Assembly (NCBI GenBank): GCA_025966335.1
Contig: JAICRS010000078.1
Location: forward strand, 1-11,916
Origin: Nocardioidaceae bacterium
GTDB lineage: Bacteria > Actinomycetota > Actinomycetes > Propionibacteriales > Nocardioidaceae
DNA length: 11,916 bases
Reading direction: 5' to 3'
Made by a program: the position numbers and the translations under genes. The notes beneath the pieces were generated by a model. It worked only from the letters and a program-made list of their open reading frames with translations, had not been told where the DNA came from and did no database searches. Below are positions 1-6,595 of this stretch, one piece after another. Position 1 is the first letter of the stretch. The number at the start of each line of letters is the position of its first letter.

Positions 1-68
1 GAGTCCCGGACCGGCGTGGTCAGCACGCCGCCGTAGTCGAACACGACGGCTTCCACCACACGGGTCAC
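1..68 (-). CDS. HAD-family hydrolase, N-terminal fragment (cut by window edge)
   Basis: Only the first 22 codons are present. The visible start region reads MTRVVEAVVFDYGGVLTTPV. The segment FDYGGVL is HAD motif I as found in the HAD-IA subfamily related to the N-terminal phosphatase domain of epoxide hydrolase; Asp11 would be the nucleophile. I chose the GTG at 68-66 because it overlaps the TGA of the upstream SDR (GTGA), the usual translational-coupling arrangement; GTG at 59-57 or 56-54 are alternatives. It is the last visible gene of the minus-strand acyl-CoA operon, so it is probably co-transcribed with the dehydrogenase, thiolase and SDR genes. Its substrate cannot be told from this fragment. 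HAD proteins of this type occur next to, or fused with, kinase-like and acyl-CoA dehydrogenase domains (for example vertebrate ACAD10), which makes the next gene to the left worth seeing. Confidence 0.7.
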   Translation of the reverse strand, partial: MTRVVEAVVFDYGGVLTTPVRD

Positions 69-838
69 CGGGCCGTGTCCAGACGGTGCTGGAGCTTCCG
101 CATCCCGGCCAGCCACCTGTCGGTCTGTGTTGCCCGGAGCTCGTAGTAGCCCTGCACCTCGGGGTGCGGGAGGATCAGGAACCGGTCGTCCTGCAGCGCC
201 TGCCAGACAATGTCGGCGACCTGTTCGGGCTCGAGCGCGGTGTCGTGGCTGAGCAGCTCCTGCAGCGGTCCGGCGTTGTCGAGCATCCGGGTCCGCACCC
301 CTTGCGGGCAGATCGCCTGGACGGTGACGCCGCGATGCCCGTAGGTGGCCGAGAGCCACTCGGCGAACGCCACGGCGGCGTGCTTGCTCACCGAGTACGG
401 CGCACTGCCGAGCATCGTGAGCAGCCCGGCGGCCGAGGCGGTCACCACGAACCGGCCGCCAACGCCCTCGACCCATTCGGGCACCAGCCGCTGCGCGGCG
501 CGCACGTGCGCCATCACGTTGACGTCGAGCGCGCGCGCCCAGTCCTCGGCCGGGGTGTCCAGCCCGCGGCCGGTGTCGATGCCGGCGTTGGCGAAGAAGA
601 CGTCGATCGAGCCGAGCTGCTTGCGTGCGGTCGCGACGAGAGCGTCCACGCCGGCCTCGGTGGCCGCGTCGCCCGGTGCCGCGTGACCGCCCACCTCTTC
701 GGCGACGGCGGCGGCCGCGTCGGCGTCGAGGTCGTTGACGACCACCCGGGCTCCCTCGTCGGCCATCCGCAAGGCGATGGCACGGCCGATGCCGTGGCCG
801 CCGCCGGTGACCACCACGCCCTTGCCGCGCACGTCCAT
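65..838 (-). CDS. SDR-family NAD(P)-dependent oxidoreductase
   Basis: A 257-aa classical short-chain dehydrogenase/reductase. The Rossmann nucleotide-binding motif TGGGHGIG is at residues 11-18, NAG at 84-86, and the catalytic tetrad is Asn107, Ser135, Tyr148 and Lys152 (YSVSK). An acidic Asp36 at the end of beta-2 (VVVNDLD) favours NAD(H) over NADP(H), by family rule. The C-terminal stretch with ILPHPEV and a DRWL..MRKLQ helix is longer than in FabG and resembles actinobacterial SDRs found in lipid-degradation clusters (from memory). The ATG lies 1 nt after the TGA of the preceding SDR, and the stop overlaps the HAD gene start, so it is a middle gene of the operon. It probably oxidises or reduces a hydroxy/keto acyl-CoA or a related alcohol; the substrate is unknown. 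No odd composition or missing catalytic residue. Confidence 0.93.
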   Translation of the reverse strand: MDVRGKGVVVTGGGHGIGRAIALRMADEGARVVVNDLDADAAAAVAEEVGGHAAPGDAATEAGVDALVATARKQLGSIDVFFANAGIDTGRGLDTPAEDWARALDVNVMAHVRAAQRLVPEWVEGVGGRFVVTASAAGLLTMLGSAPYSVSKHAAVAFAEWLSATYGHRGVTVQAICPQGVRTRMLDNAGPLQELLSHDTALEPEQVADIVWQALQDDRFLILPHPEVQGYYELRATQTDRWLAGMRKLQHRLDTAR

Positions 839-839
839 C

Positions 840-1595
840 TCAGACCCCGCCGGTGAGCGTCAATCCACCGTCGACGACCAACACCTGACCGGTCATCCAG
901 GCGGCGTCCTCGGAGAGCAGGAAGGCGACCACGCTGCCGACGTCCTCGGGCACGCCGAGCCGCTTGAGCGGGTACGTCGAGGCGACCTGCTCCTCCTTGC
1001 CTTCGTAGAGCGCGGTGGCGAACTTCGTCTTGACCACGGCGGGCGCGACCGCGTTCACCCGGATGTCGGGTCCGAGCTCGACCGCGAGCTCGGCGGTGAT
1101 GTGCGCCAGCATCGCCTTGCTCGCTCCGTAGAAGCCGATCCCCGGCGCCGGCTTCAGGCCGGCGACCGACGAGACGTTGACGACCGAGCCGCCGTGCTCG
1201 CCCATCCAGGCGCGGTGCGCCTGCTGCACCCACGACAGCGCGGCCAGGCAGTTCACCTCGAAGATCTTCCGGGCCGCGTCGAGCTCCATCTCGACCATCG
1301 GTCCGTAGACCGGGTTGATCCCCGCGTTGTTGACGAGGAGGTCCACGCTGCCGAAGGCCTGCAGGGTCTGCTTGACCGCGTCGGCCTGGTGGTCGACGTC
1401 GTCGCCCTTGCCGGCGACCGCGATCGCCCGGTCCGGCCCGCCCAGGGTGCGGACCGCCTCGTCGAGCGCCTCCTGCTTGCGGGCGGTGATGCAGACCTTG
1501 GCACCCTCGGCGACCAGCCGCTCGGCGATGCCGAGACCGATCCCGCGGCTCGCGCCGGTGACGATCGCGACCTTGCCCGCGAACCGCTGGGTCAT
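840..1595 (-). CDS. FabG-like SDR oxidoreductase (probable 3-hydroxyacyl-CoA or ketoacyl dehydrogenase)
   Basis: A 251-aa classical SDR. TGASRGIG spans residues 13-20, NNAG 89-92, and the catalytic tetrad is Asn115, Ser143, Tyr156 and Lys160 (YGASK). The C-terminus ends in the common SDR signature with MTGQ and VDGG at about 234-244. The start ATG at 1595-1593 overlaps the thiolase stop (ATGA), and a GGAG lies 8 nt upstream inside the thiolase gene, which fixes the start although the frame stays open far upstream. Arg39 after beta-2 (TARK) suggests NADP(H) preference by family rule, unlike its neighbour. Context between a thiolase and another SDR suggests it oxidises a 3-hydroxyacyl-CoA or reduces a 3-ketoacyl-CoA in the same pathway; that is inference. 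Homologues are often called fabG or SDR without a tested substrate. Confidence 0.93.
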   Translation of the reverse strand: MTQRFAGKVAIVTGASRGIGLGIAERLVAEGAKVCITARKQEALDEAVRTLGGPDRAIAVAGKGDDVDHQADAVKQTLQAFGSVDLLVNNAGINPVYGPMVEMELDAARKIFEVNCLAALSWVQQAHRAWMGEHGGSVVNVSSVAGLKPAPGIGFYGASKAMLAHITAELAVELGPDIRVNAVAPAVVKTKFATALYEGKEEQVASTYPLKRLGVPEDVGSVVAFLLSEDAAWMTGQVLVVDGGLTLTGGV

Positions 1596-2809
1596 GACAG
1601 CCGCTCCAGCACCATCGCCATGCCCTGCCCGCCGCCGACACACATCGTCTCCAGGCCGAGCTGCTTGTCGTGGTGCTGCAGCGAGTTGACCAGCGTGCTG
1701 GTGATCCGGGCGCCGGTCATCCCGAACGGATGGCCGACGGCGATCGCGCCGCCGTTGACGTTGAGCTTGTCGAAGTCGATGCCGAGGTCGCGTGCGGAGG
1801 GGATCACCTGGGCGGCGAAGGCCTCGTTGATCTCGACCAGGTCGATGTCGTCGATGGTCATCCCGGCGCGAGCCAGGGCCTGCTTGGACGCCTCGACCGG
1901 GCCGAGGCCCATGATCTCCGGGGACAGCCCGGTGACGCCGGTGGACACGATCCGCGCCAGCGGGGTCAGCCCGAGCTCGGCTGCCTTGGCGTCGGACATG
2001 ACGACCACCGCGGCGGCACCGTCGTTGAGCGGGCAGCAGTTGGCCGCCGTGACCGTGCCGTCGGGGCGGAACACAGGATCGAGGGTGGCGACCTTCTCGA
2101 GGGTCACGCCGGCGCGGGGTCCGTCGTCCGCCGACACCACGGTGCCGTCGGGCAGGGTCACCGGGGTGATGTCCTTCTCCCAGAAGCCGTCGGCGATGGC
2201 CTTCTCGGCCAGGTTCTGGCTGCGGACCCCGAACTCGTCCTGGTCGGCGCGGGTGACGCCCTTGAGCTGGGCGACGTTCTCGGCGGTCTGTCCCATCGCG
2301 ACGTAGGCGTCCGGGAGCCGGTCGTCGAGCCGCGGGTCGGACCACGTCCTGCCTCCGGCCGCGAACGCGTCTGTGCGCTCCTTGGCCTCGGTGAACAGCG
2401 GGTTCATCGTGTCAGGGAGGCTGTCGGAGTTGCCCTTGGTGAACCGGCTGACGGTCTCCACGCCGGCGGAGATGAACACGTCGCCCTCACCGGCCTTGAT
2501 CGCGTGCAGCGCCATTCGGGTGGTCTGCAGGCTCGAGGAGCAGTAGCGGGTGATCGTGGTGCCGGGGACGTTGTCGAGCCCGGCGAGGACGGCGACGATC
2601 CGGCCCATGTTGAACCCGGACTCGCCTCCGGGCAGGCCGCAGCCGAGCATCAGGTCGTCGATGTCGGCGGGGTCGAGCTGCGGGACCTTGGCGAGTGCGG
2701 CGTGCACCATCTGCACGGCGAGGTCGTCGGGACGCATGTCCTTGAGCGATCCCTTGAAGGCGCGTCCGATCGGCGATCGGGCGGTGGCGACGATGACTGC
2801 TTCCGGCAT
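1592..2809 (-). CDS. fadA: Thiolase (acetyl-CoA acyltransferase), FadA3-like
   Basis: A 405-aa thiolase, full length for the family. It catalyses CoA-dependent cleavage of 3-ketoacyl-CoA to acetyl-CoA and a shortened acyl-CoA (or the reverse condensation). The nucleophile is Cys90 (RYCSSSLQT), His360 sits in GHPFGMTGAR, and the second catalytic Cys is Cys390 in CVGGGQGMAM; the NEAF-type segment (VEINEAFAAQV) is also present. From memory the sequence is close to the mycobacterial FadA3 type rather than to FadA6 or FadA5. The ATG at 2809 has a GAGGAA ribosome-binding site about 5-8 nt upstream. It lies about 60 bp downstream of the acyl-CoA dehydrogenase and overlaps the SDR by 4 nt, so it is part of the same transcript. 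This is the terminal beta-oxidation step; chain-length preference cannot be read from sequence. Confidence 0.96.
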   Translation of the reverse strand: MPEAVIVATARSPIGRAFKGSLKDMRPDDLAVQMVHAALAKVPQLDPADIDDLMLGCGLPGGESGFNMGRIVAVLAGLDNVPGTTITRYCSSSLQTTRMALHAIKAGEGDVFISAGVETVSRFTKGNSDSLPDTMNPLFTEAKERTDAFAAGGRTWSDPRLDDRLPDAYVAMGQTAENVAQLKGVTRADQDEFGVRSQNLAEKAIADGFWEKDITPVTLPDGTVVSADDGPRAGVTLEKVATLDPVFRPDGTVTAANCCPLNDGAAAVVVMSDAKAAELGLTPLARIVSTGVTGLSPEIMGLGPVEASKQALARAGMTIDDIDLVEINEAFAAQVIPSARDLGIDFDKLNVNGGAIAVGHPFGMTGARITSTLVNSLQHHDKQLGLETMCVGGGQGMAMVLERLS

Positions 2810-2870
2810 GGATGGTTCCTCTCGTGCTCCCGGTCGGCCCGGGTGCGGCAGGGGTCGGTGGGGCTTCGCG

Positions 2871-4016
2871 TCACAGGCCGAGGTCGCGGCCGATGAGCTC
2901 CTTCATGATCTCGTTGGAACCGGCCCAGATCTTGGTGACCCGGGCGTCACGCCAGGCGCGTGCCACCCGGTACTCGTTCATGTACCCGTAGCCGCCGTGC
3001 AGCTGGACACAGGCGTCGAGCACGTCGTTCTGGACCTGGGCGGACCACCACTTCGCCTTTGCCGCGTCGACCGCGGTCAGCTCTCCGTCGACGTGCGCCA
3101 GGACCGCCTGGTCGACGTACGCCTGGGAGACCTCGATCTGGGTGACCAGCTCGGCGAGCAGGAACTTGTTGTGCTGGAAGGAGCCCACGGACTGGCCGAA
3201 CGCCTTCCGCTCCTTGGTGTAGTCGATGGTCTCGGTGAGGATCTGCGCGGCATGCGCGATGTTGGAGACCGCGGCGCCGAGCCGCTCCTGCGGGAGCCGC
3301 TCCATCATCGCGATGAAGCCGCGGTCGAGCTCGCCGATCCGGTTCGCGTCGGGGACCCGGACGTTGTCGAAGGACAGCTCGGCGGTGTCGGACTCGCTCT
3401 GCCCGACCTTGTCGAGCTTGCGGCCGCGGGTGAACCCCTCCATTCCGGTCTCCACGCCGAACAGCGTGATCCCCTTGGCCTTCTTCTCCGGGCTGGTCCG
3501 TGCCGCGACGACCACGAGGTCGGCGGAGTAGCCGTTGGTGATGAAGGTCTTGGACCCGTTCAGCACCCAGGCGTCGCCGTCGCGCACCGCGGCGGTGCGC
3601 AGCGCGGCGAGGTCCGAGCCGCCGCTGGGCTCGGTCATCGCGATCGCGGTGACGATCTCGCCGCTGCAGAACCCGGGGAGCCAGCGCTGTTTCTGCTCCT
3701 CGGTGGTGAGGTCCACGAGGTACGGCGCGACGATGTCACCGTGGATGCCGAAGCAGGACGACAACGCCGCGGCCACCTTGGAGAGCTCCTCGGCCAGCAC
3801 CGCGTTGTACCGGTAGTCACCGGCCGCCGAGCCGCCGTACTCCTCCGGGATCTCCAGCCCGAGGTAGCCCTGCTTGCCGGCCTCGACCCACAGGTCGCGC
3901 GGCAGCGCCCGTGCCTCGAGGAACTCCTCGGTGCGAGGCCGGACCTGACGGTCGAGGAACTCACGGACCGAGCTGCGGAAGGCCTCGTGGTCGGCGTCGT
4001 AGATACGGCGTTTCAA
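2871..4016 (-). CDS. Acyl-CoA dehydrogenase, long-chain (LCAD-like) type
   Basis: A 381-aa FAD-dependent acyl-CoA dehydrogenase that introduces the alpha,beta double bond of an acyl-CoA and passes electrons to electron-transfer flavoprotein. The FAD/substrate signature AMTEPSGGSD is at 126-135, and the C-terminal block QLHGGYGYMNEY at 338-349 is followed by IWAGSNEIMKELIGRDL at 363-379. The Glu found in the MCAD-type YEGT motif is Ala here (Ala365); instead the LPQERL motif at 241-246 supplies Glu244, the catalytic base position of LCAD and isovaleryl-CoA dehydrogenase. The start is TTG at 4016-4014: GAGG at 4025-4022 is 5 nt upstream, no ATG or GTG is near, and the N-terminus (MKRR...HEAFR) fits family members. 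It is the first gene of the minus operon, directly downstream of the inverted-repeat operator, facing tetR. Confidence 0.95.
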   Translation of the reverse strand: MKRRIYDADHEAFRSSVREFLDRQVRPRTEEFLEARALPRDLWVEAGKQGYLGLEIPEEYGGSAAGDYRYNAVLAEELSKVAAALSSCFGIHGDIVAPYLVDLTTEEQKQRWLPGFCSGEIVTAIAMTEPSGGSDLAALRTAAVRDGDAWVLNGSKTFITNGYSADLVVVAARTSPEKKAKGITLFGVETGMEGFTRGRKLDKVGQSESDTAELSFDNVRVPDANRIGELDRGFIAMMERLPQERLGAAVSNIAHAAQILTETIDYTKERKAFGQSVGSFQHNKFLLAELVTQIEVSQAYVDQAVLAHVDGELTAVDAAKAKWWSAQVQNDVLDACVQLHGGYGYMNEYRVARAWRDARVTKIWAGSNEIMKELIGRDLGL

Positions 4017-4035
4017 TCCAACCTCACTGGTTCTG

Positions 4036-4073
4036 ACTAAGCGCTTGCTTATCGCGGGGCGTTTGCCTAGCGT
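4036..4073 (+). promoter_or_regulatory. tetR promoter overlapped by a palindromic operator
   Basis: A perfect inverted repeat TAAGC-GCTT-GCTTA occupies 4038-4051, with the smaller palindrome AAGCGCTT at 4039-4046. A promoter for tetR fits over it: -35 TTGCTT at 4045-4050, a 17-bp spacer, and -10 TAGCGT at 4068-4073. A repressor bound here would block this -35 and would also lie 22-35 bp upstream of the dehydrogenase start, so divergent control and autoregulation are inferred. Compared with the KstR2 consensus as I recall it (AnCAAGnnCTTGnT), 4036-4049 differs at one defined position (T instead of C). No convincing -10 for the leftward operon was found. Confidence 0.6.
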
Positions 4074-4121
4074 TCCTCAGGTGCGACACGCGCGTCAACA
4101 CCCCCACCGGGAAGGGTCGCT

Positions 4122-4724
4122 ATGAGTCAGGTCACAGAACCCGTGGCCCAGGACGCCCGCAGCCGGCTGGTCGCCGCCGCTGTGGAGTCGTTCGCGTCCA
4201 AGGGCTTCCACGGTACGACGACCCGCGACATCGCGGCGGCCGCCGGGATGAGCCCGGCCGCGCTCTACGTGCACCACCGGTCCAAGGAGGACCTGCTCTA
4301 CGTGATCTCCAAGGCCGGGCACGAGCGGACGCTGCAGCTCGTCGAGGAGGGGGTGGCCAGCTCGCCCGACCCGGTGCAGCAGCTGCTCGCGGTGATCCGC
4401 GGCTTCACCGTGCATCACGCCCGCGGCCACACCGGCGCGCGGATCGTCAACTACGAGCTGGCCGCGCTCAGCCCGGCCCACCTCGACGAGATCGTCGGTA
4501 TCCGGCGGGCGATCGAGCAGCGGGTGCGCCGGCTCGTCGACCGCGGCGTCGAGGACGGCGTGTTCGAGACCTCCGACCCGCGGATGACCAGCCTCGCCCT
4601 GCTCTCCCTCGGCATCGACGTGGCCCGCTGGTACCGCGACGACGGCGCCTGGACCCCCGAGCAGATCGGCGACCACTACTGCGAGATCGCGCTGCGCATC
4701 GTCGGCGCGTCGGTGACCCGATGA
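4122..4724 (+). CDS. TetR/AcrR-family transcriptional regulator, KstR2-like
   Basis: A 200-aa one-domain-plus-ligand-domain repressor. The N-terminal helix-turn-helix covers about residues 15-59, with TTTRDIAAAAGMSPAALY at 32-49 and the usual HHRSKEDLL that follows. The C-terminal part contains RWYRDDGAWTPEQIGDHY, which resembles the end of mycobacterial KstR2 (from memory: WYR..G.LT..Q.G..Y), the repressor of cholesterol ring C/D catabolism whose ligand is an acyl-CoA. The ATG at 4122 is preceded by GGAAGGG five nt upstream. It is divergent from the acyl-CoA operon, with a palindrome in the shared gap, and its stop overlaps the start of the deacetylase gene (ATGA). An acyl-CoA-responsive repressor of both units is the likely role. 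The KstR2 likeness is a resemblance, not proof of steroid specificity. Confidence 0.92.
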   Translation: MSQVTEPVAQDARSRLVAAAVESFASKGFHGTTTRDIAAAAGMSPAALYVHHRSKEDLLYVISKAGHERTLQLVEEGVASSPDPVQQLLAVIRGFTVHHARGHTGARIVNYELAALSPAHLDEIVGIRRAIEQRVRRLVDRGVEDGVFETSDPRMTSLALLSLGIDVARWYRDDGAWTPEQIGDHYCEIALRIVGASVTR

Positions 4725-5428
4725 GCGTCGAGCGGGCGCTGGTGATCACCGCCCATCCCGACGACGTCGACTTCGGCGCCGCCGGGACGGTCGCGGCGTG
4801 GACCACGTCCGGGATCGAGGTCAGCTACTGCGTGATCACCGACGGGCAGGCCGGCGGTTTCGACCCGGAGCTGGACCGGTCGACGATGCCGGAGATCAGG
4901 CGGCGGGAGCAGTGCGCGGCGGCCAAGGAGGTCGGCGTCGACGACGTGCGCTTCCTGGGGTACGTCGACGGGGAGCTGACCGTGGACCGGGAGCTGGTGC
5001 GCGACCTGGTCCGGGTGATCCGGCAGCTGCGTCCGCAGCGGGTGCTGCTGCAGAGCCCGGAGCGGGACTGGGACCGGCTCGCTCCCTCCCATCCGGACCA
5101 CCTCGCCGGCGGGGAGGCCGCGACCCGGGCGATCTACCCGGCCGCCGGGAACCGGTTCGCGTTCGTCGAGCTGTACGACGACGAGGCGCTCGAGCCCTGG
5201 TCACCCGACGAGCTGTGGCTGATGGAGCACCCGACCAGCAACCAGGCGGTCGACGTCACCGACCACTTCGAGGCGAAGCTGGCGGCGTTGAGCTGCCACG
5301 AGAGCCAGCACCCGGACCCCGAACGGATCCACCGGATCATGCGGGACAAGCTCACCGCGACCGCCGTGGAGTTCGGCCTTCCCGCCGGGCACCTGGCCGA
5401 GAAGTTCTCGGTGCACCGGGTGCCCTAG
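4721..5428 (+). CDS. PIG-L/LmbE-family zinc-dependent deacetylase
   Basis: A 235-aa protein of the family that removes N-acetyl groups from sugar conjugates (MshB, Mca and PIG-L are members). The hallmark AHPDD is at residues 11-15: His12 and Asp15 are predicted zinc ligands and Asp14 the general base, as in MshB. The third ligand is His127 in SHPDH (123-127). The length is somewhat shorter than MshB or Mca (about 290-300 aa), so it is a compact member and probably not the mycothiol enzyme itself. The ATG overlaps the tetR TGA, so the pair is translationally coupled. Its stop TAG shares the tetranucleotide CTAG with the stop of the convergent DUF5701 gene. Why a deacetylase is tied to an acyl-CoA regulator is not explained by known pathways; the substrate might be an N-acylated or glycosylated compound feeding the operon (speculative). 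Confidence 0.92.
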   Translation: MSVERALVITAHPDDVDFGAAGTVAAWTTSGIEVSYCVITDGQAGGFDPELDRSTMPEIRRREQCAAAKEVGVDDVRFLGYVDGELTVDRELVRDLVRVIRQLRPQRVLLQSPERDWDRLAPSHPDHLAGGEAATRAIYPAAGNRFAFVELYDDEALEPWSPDELWLMEHPTSNQAVDVTDHFEAKLAALSCHESQHPDPERIHRIMRDKLTATAVEFGLPAGHLAEKFSVHRVP

Positions 5429-6051
5429 GCCGCGCCGTACCTCCCAGCAGCGGAGCCGGCGCCGAGCCAGGTGTGCGGGTTGCCCGCCCAGCACCAGCCG
5501 AGGCGCGGTGCGCCCTTGCTGATCCAGAAGCTGGGAACCCGCTTGTTGTCCGCACGGGAGCCGAGCGCCTGGAAGCAGTTGCGGTCGGTGAGGACCTCGG
5601 GGAGCTGCGTCACCAGCGCCACGCCCTCGTCGGTGGTCAACGGAGTACGGCCGGCTCCGGTGATCATCGGAAGCGCGTCGTTGGGCCGCACGTTGAGCGT
5701 GTCCTTGCCGGTGTCGACGTCGACGACCAGGTAGGCGGGGCCCAACGGCACGTCGACGCCGTCGATCGGCTTGTAGGAGTCGATCTCGTCGGCCATGTCG
5801 CTCCAGCCGGCTTTGCCGCGGACCTCGAACCGCTCGACGGCCGCGACCGTCGGGACCAGGCTGCCGCGGACCACGATGAGGAACGGGATCGGGTCCTGCC
5901 CGGTGGCGACGGCTGAGACGGCGCGAGGCAGCAGCTCCCGCAGCGGCTCGATCAGACGCGTGAACTCCTCGACGCCGATCCCTGCGAGCGCCGGGTAACC
6001 CTTGTCCAGCAGCGTCTGCAGCTGCCGGTCGAACTCTTCGTCGTGCGTCAA
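5425..6051 (-). CDS. DUF5701-family protein
   Basis: A 208-aa protein when begun at TTG 6051-6049. It starts with EEFDRQLQTLLDKGYPALAG and contains PFLIVVRG, a VDV-rich core, and a C-terminus with PSFWISKGAPRLGWCWAGNPHTWLG. I recognise the pattern as the actinobacterial DUF5701 family, whose function is unknown; members are often near this length. There is no signal peptide or membrane helix, so it is probably cytoplasmic. The start is uncertain: AAGGG lies 8 nt before the TTG, whereas GTG at 6060-6058 lies directly after it. The open frame runs on to 6189, but that extension is basic, low-complexity and crosses the divergent promoter, so I reject it. It is convergent with the deacetylase, sharing the CTAG stop, and divergent from the acetyltransferase gene. 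Confidence 0.82.
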   Translation of the reverse strand: MTHDEEFDRQLQTLLDKGYPALAGIGVEEFTRLIEPLRELLPRAVSAVATGQDPIPFLIVVRGSLVPTVAAVERFEVRGKAGWSDMADEIDSYKPIDGVDVPLGPAYLVVDVDTGKDTLNVRPNDALPMITGAGRTPLTTDEGVALVTQLPEVLTDRNCFQALGSRADNKRVPSFWISKGAPRLGWCWAGNPHTWLGAGSAAGRYGAA

Positions 6052-6123
6052 GCCGCCCACCCTTCGTCGTGTGCGATCTTCAACGACGGTGCGGAGCGCA
6101 AGGTTCCCCGTCAGGTTCGGGAC

Positions 6124-6129
6124 TACGCT
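6124..6129 (+). promoter_or_regulatory. -10 element of a probable leaderless elaA transcript
   Basis: TACGCT matches the actinobacterial -10 pattern TAnnnT. Seven nucleotides separate it from the GTG at 6137, placing the expected transcription start on or next to the first base of the start codon. There is no Shine-Dalgarno sequence before the GTG. No clear -35 was seen, which is common for actinobacterial promoters. Confidence 0.5.
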
Positions 6130-6136
6130 CTCCCGG

Positions 6137-6595
6137 GTGACCGAGTTCGAGATGCGGGTCGCCGGGTTCGACGAGCTGGATGCGCGCACGGCGTACCTGC
6201 TCTGGCAGCTGCGCGAGTCGGTGTTCGTCGTCGAGCAGAGCTGCCCCTACCCGGAGCTGGACGGGCGTGACCTCGAGCCGGGCACCCGGCACGTGTGGGC
6301 GGAGTACGGCGGCGCGCCCGTCGCCTACCTGCGCCTGCTGGAGGACCACGAGGAGGCACGGATCGGGCGGGTCCTGGTCGCCGCCGGCCACCGCGGTCGC
6401 GGCCTGGCCGGCCGGCTGATGGAGGTCGCCCTCGACCTGGTCGGGCCGCGGCCGTCGCGGCTCGACGCGCAGTCCTACCTGGCCGGGTGGTACGAGCGCT
6501 ACGGCTACGCGCAGACCGGTCCGGAGTTCCTCGACGACGGCATCCCGCATGTCCCGATGCGCCGGCCGGCTCAGTCCGTGCGGACCCGTCCGTAG
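6137..6595 (+). CDS. elaA: ElaA-type GNAT N-acetyltransferase
   Basis: A 152-aa GNAT, the same size as E. coli ElaA (about 153 aa). The diagnostic ElaA stretch is present: LLWQLRESVFVVEQ at 21-34, then CPYPELDGRDL at 36-46, TRH at 50-52, and DGIPHVPM at 134-141 near the end. The acetyl-CoA pyrophosphate loop is in RIGRVLVAAGHRGRGLAGRLM (75-95; pattern R-G-R-G-L). It transfers an acetyl group from acetyl-CoA to an amine; the acceptor is unknown. The GTG start is chosen because it gives the family length and follows a -10 hexamer by 7 nt; the open frame continues upstream to 6002, but that part is low-complexity and overlaps the DUF5701 gene. Its 3' end overlaps the convergent DUF1360 gene by 25 bp. 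Confidence 0.9.
   Translation: MTEFEMRVAGFDELDARTAYLLWQLRESVFVVEQSCPYPELDGRDLEPGTRHVWAEYGGAPVAYLRLLEDHEEARIGRVLVAAGHRGRGLAGRLMEVALDLVGPRPSRLDAQSYLAGWYERYGYAQTGPEFLDDGIPHVPMRRPAQSVRTRP

Noticed and set aside
735..2306. A 523-codon open frame on the plus strand
   Set aside because: It lies opposite the SDR and thiolase genes, has low-complexity Arg/Gly/Asp-rich composition, and crosses three well-supported genes. Such frames are expected in high-GC DNA.
6052..6189. N-terminal extension of the DUF5701 protein
   Set aside because: The extra residues are low-complexity, cross the elaA promoter and the leaderless GTG, and are not expected for the family.
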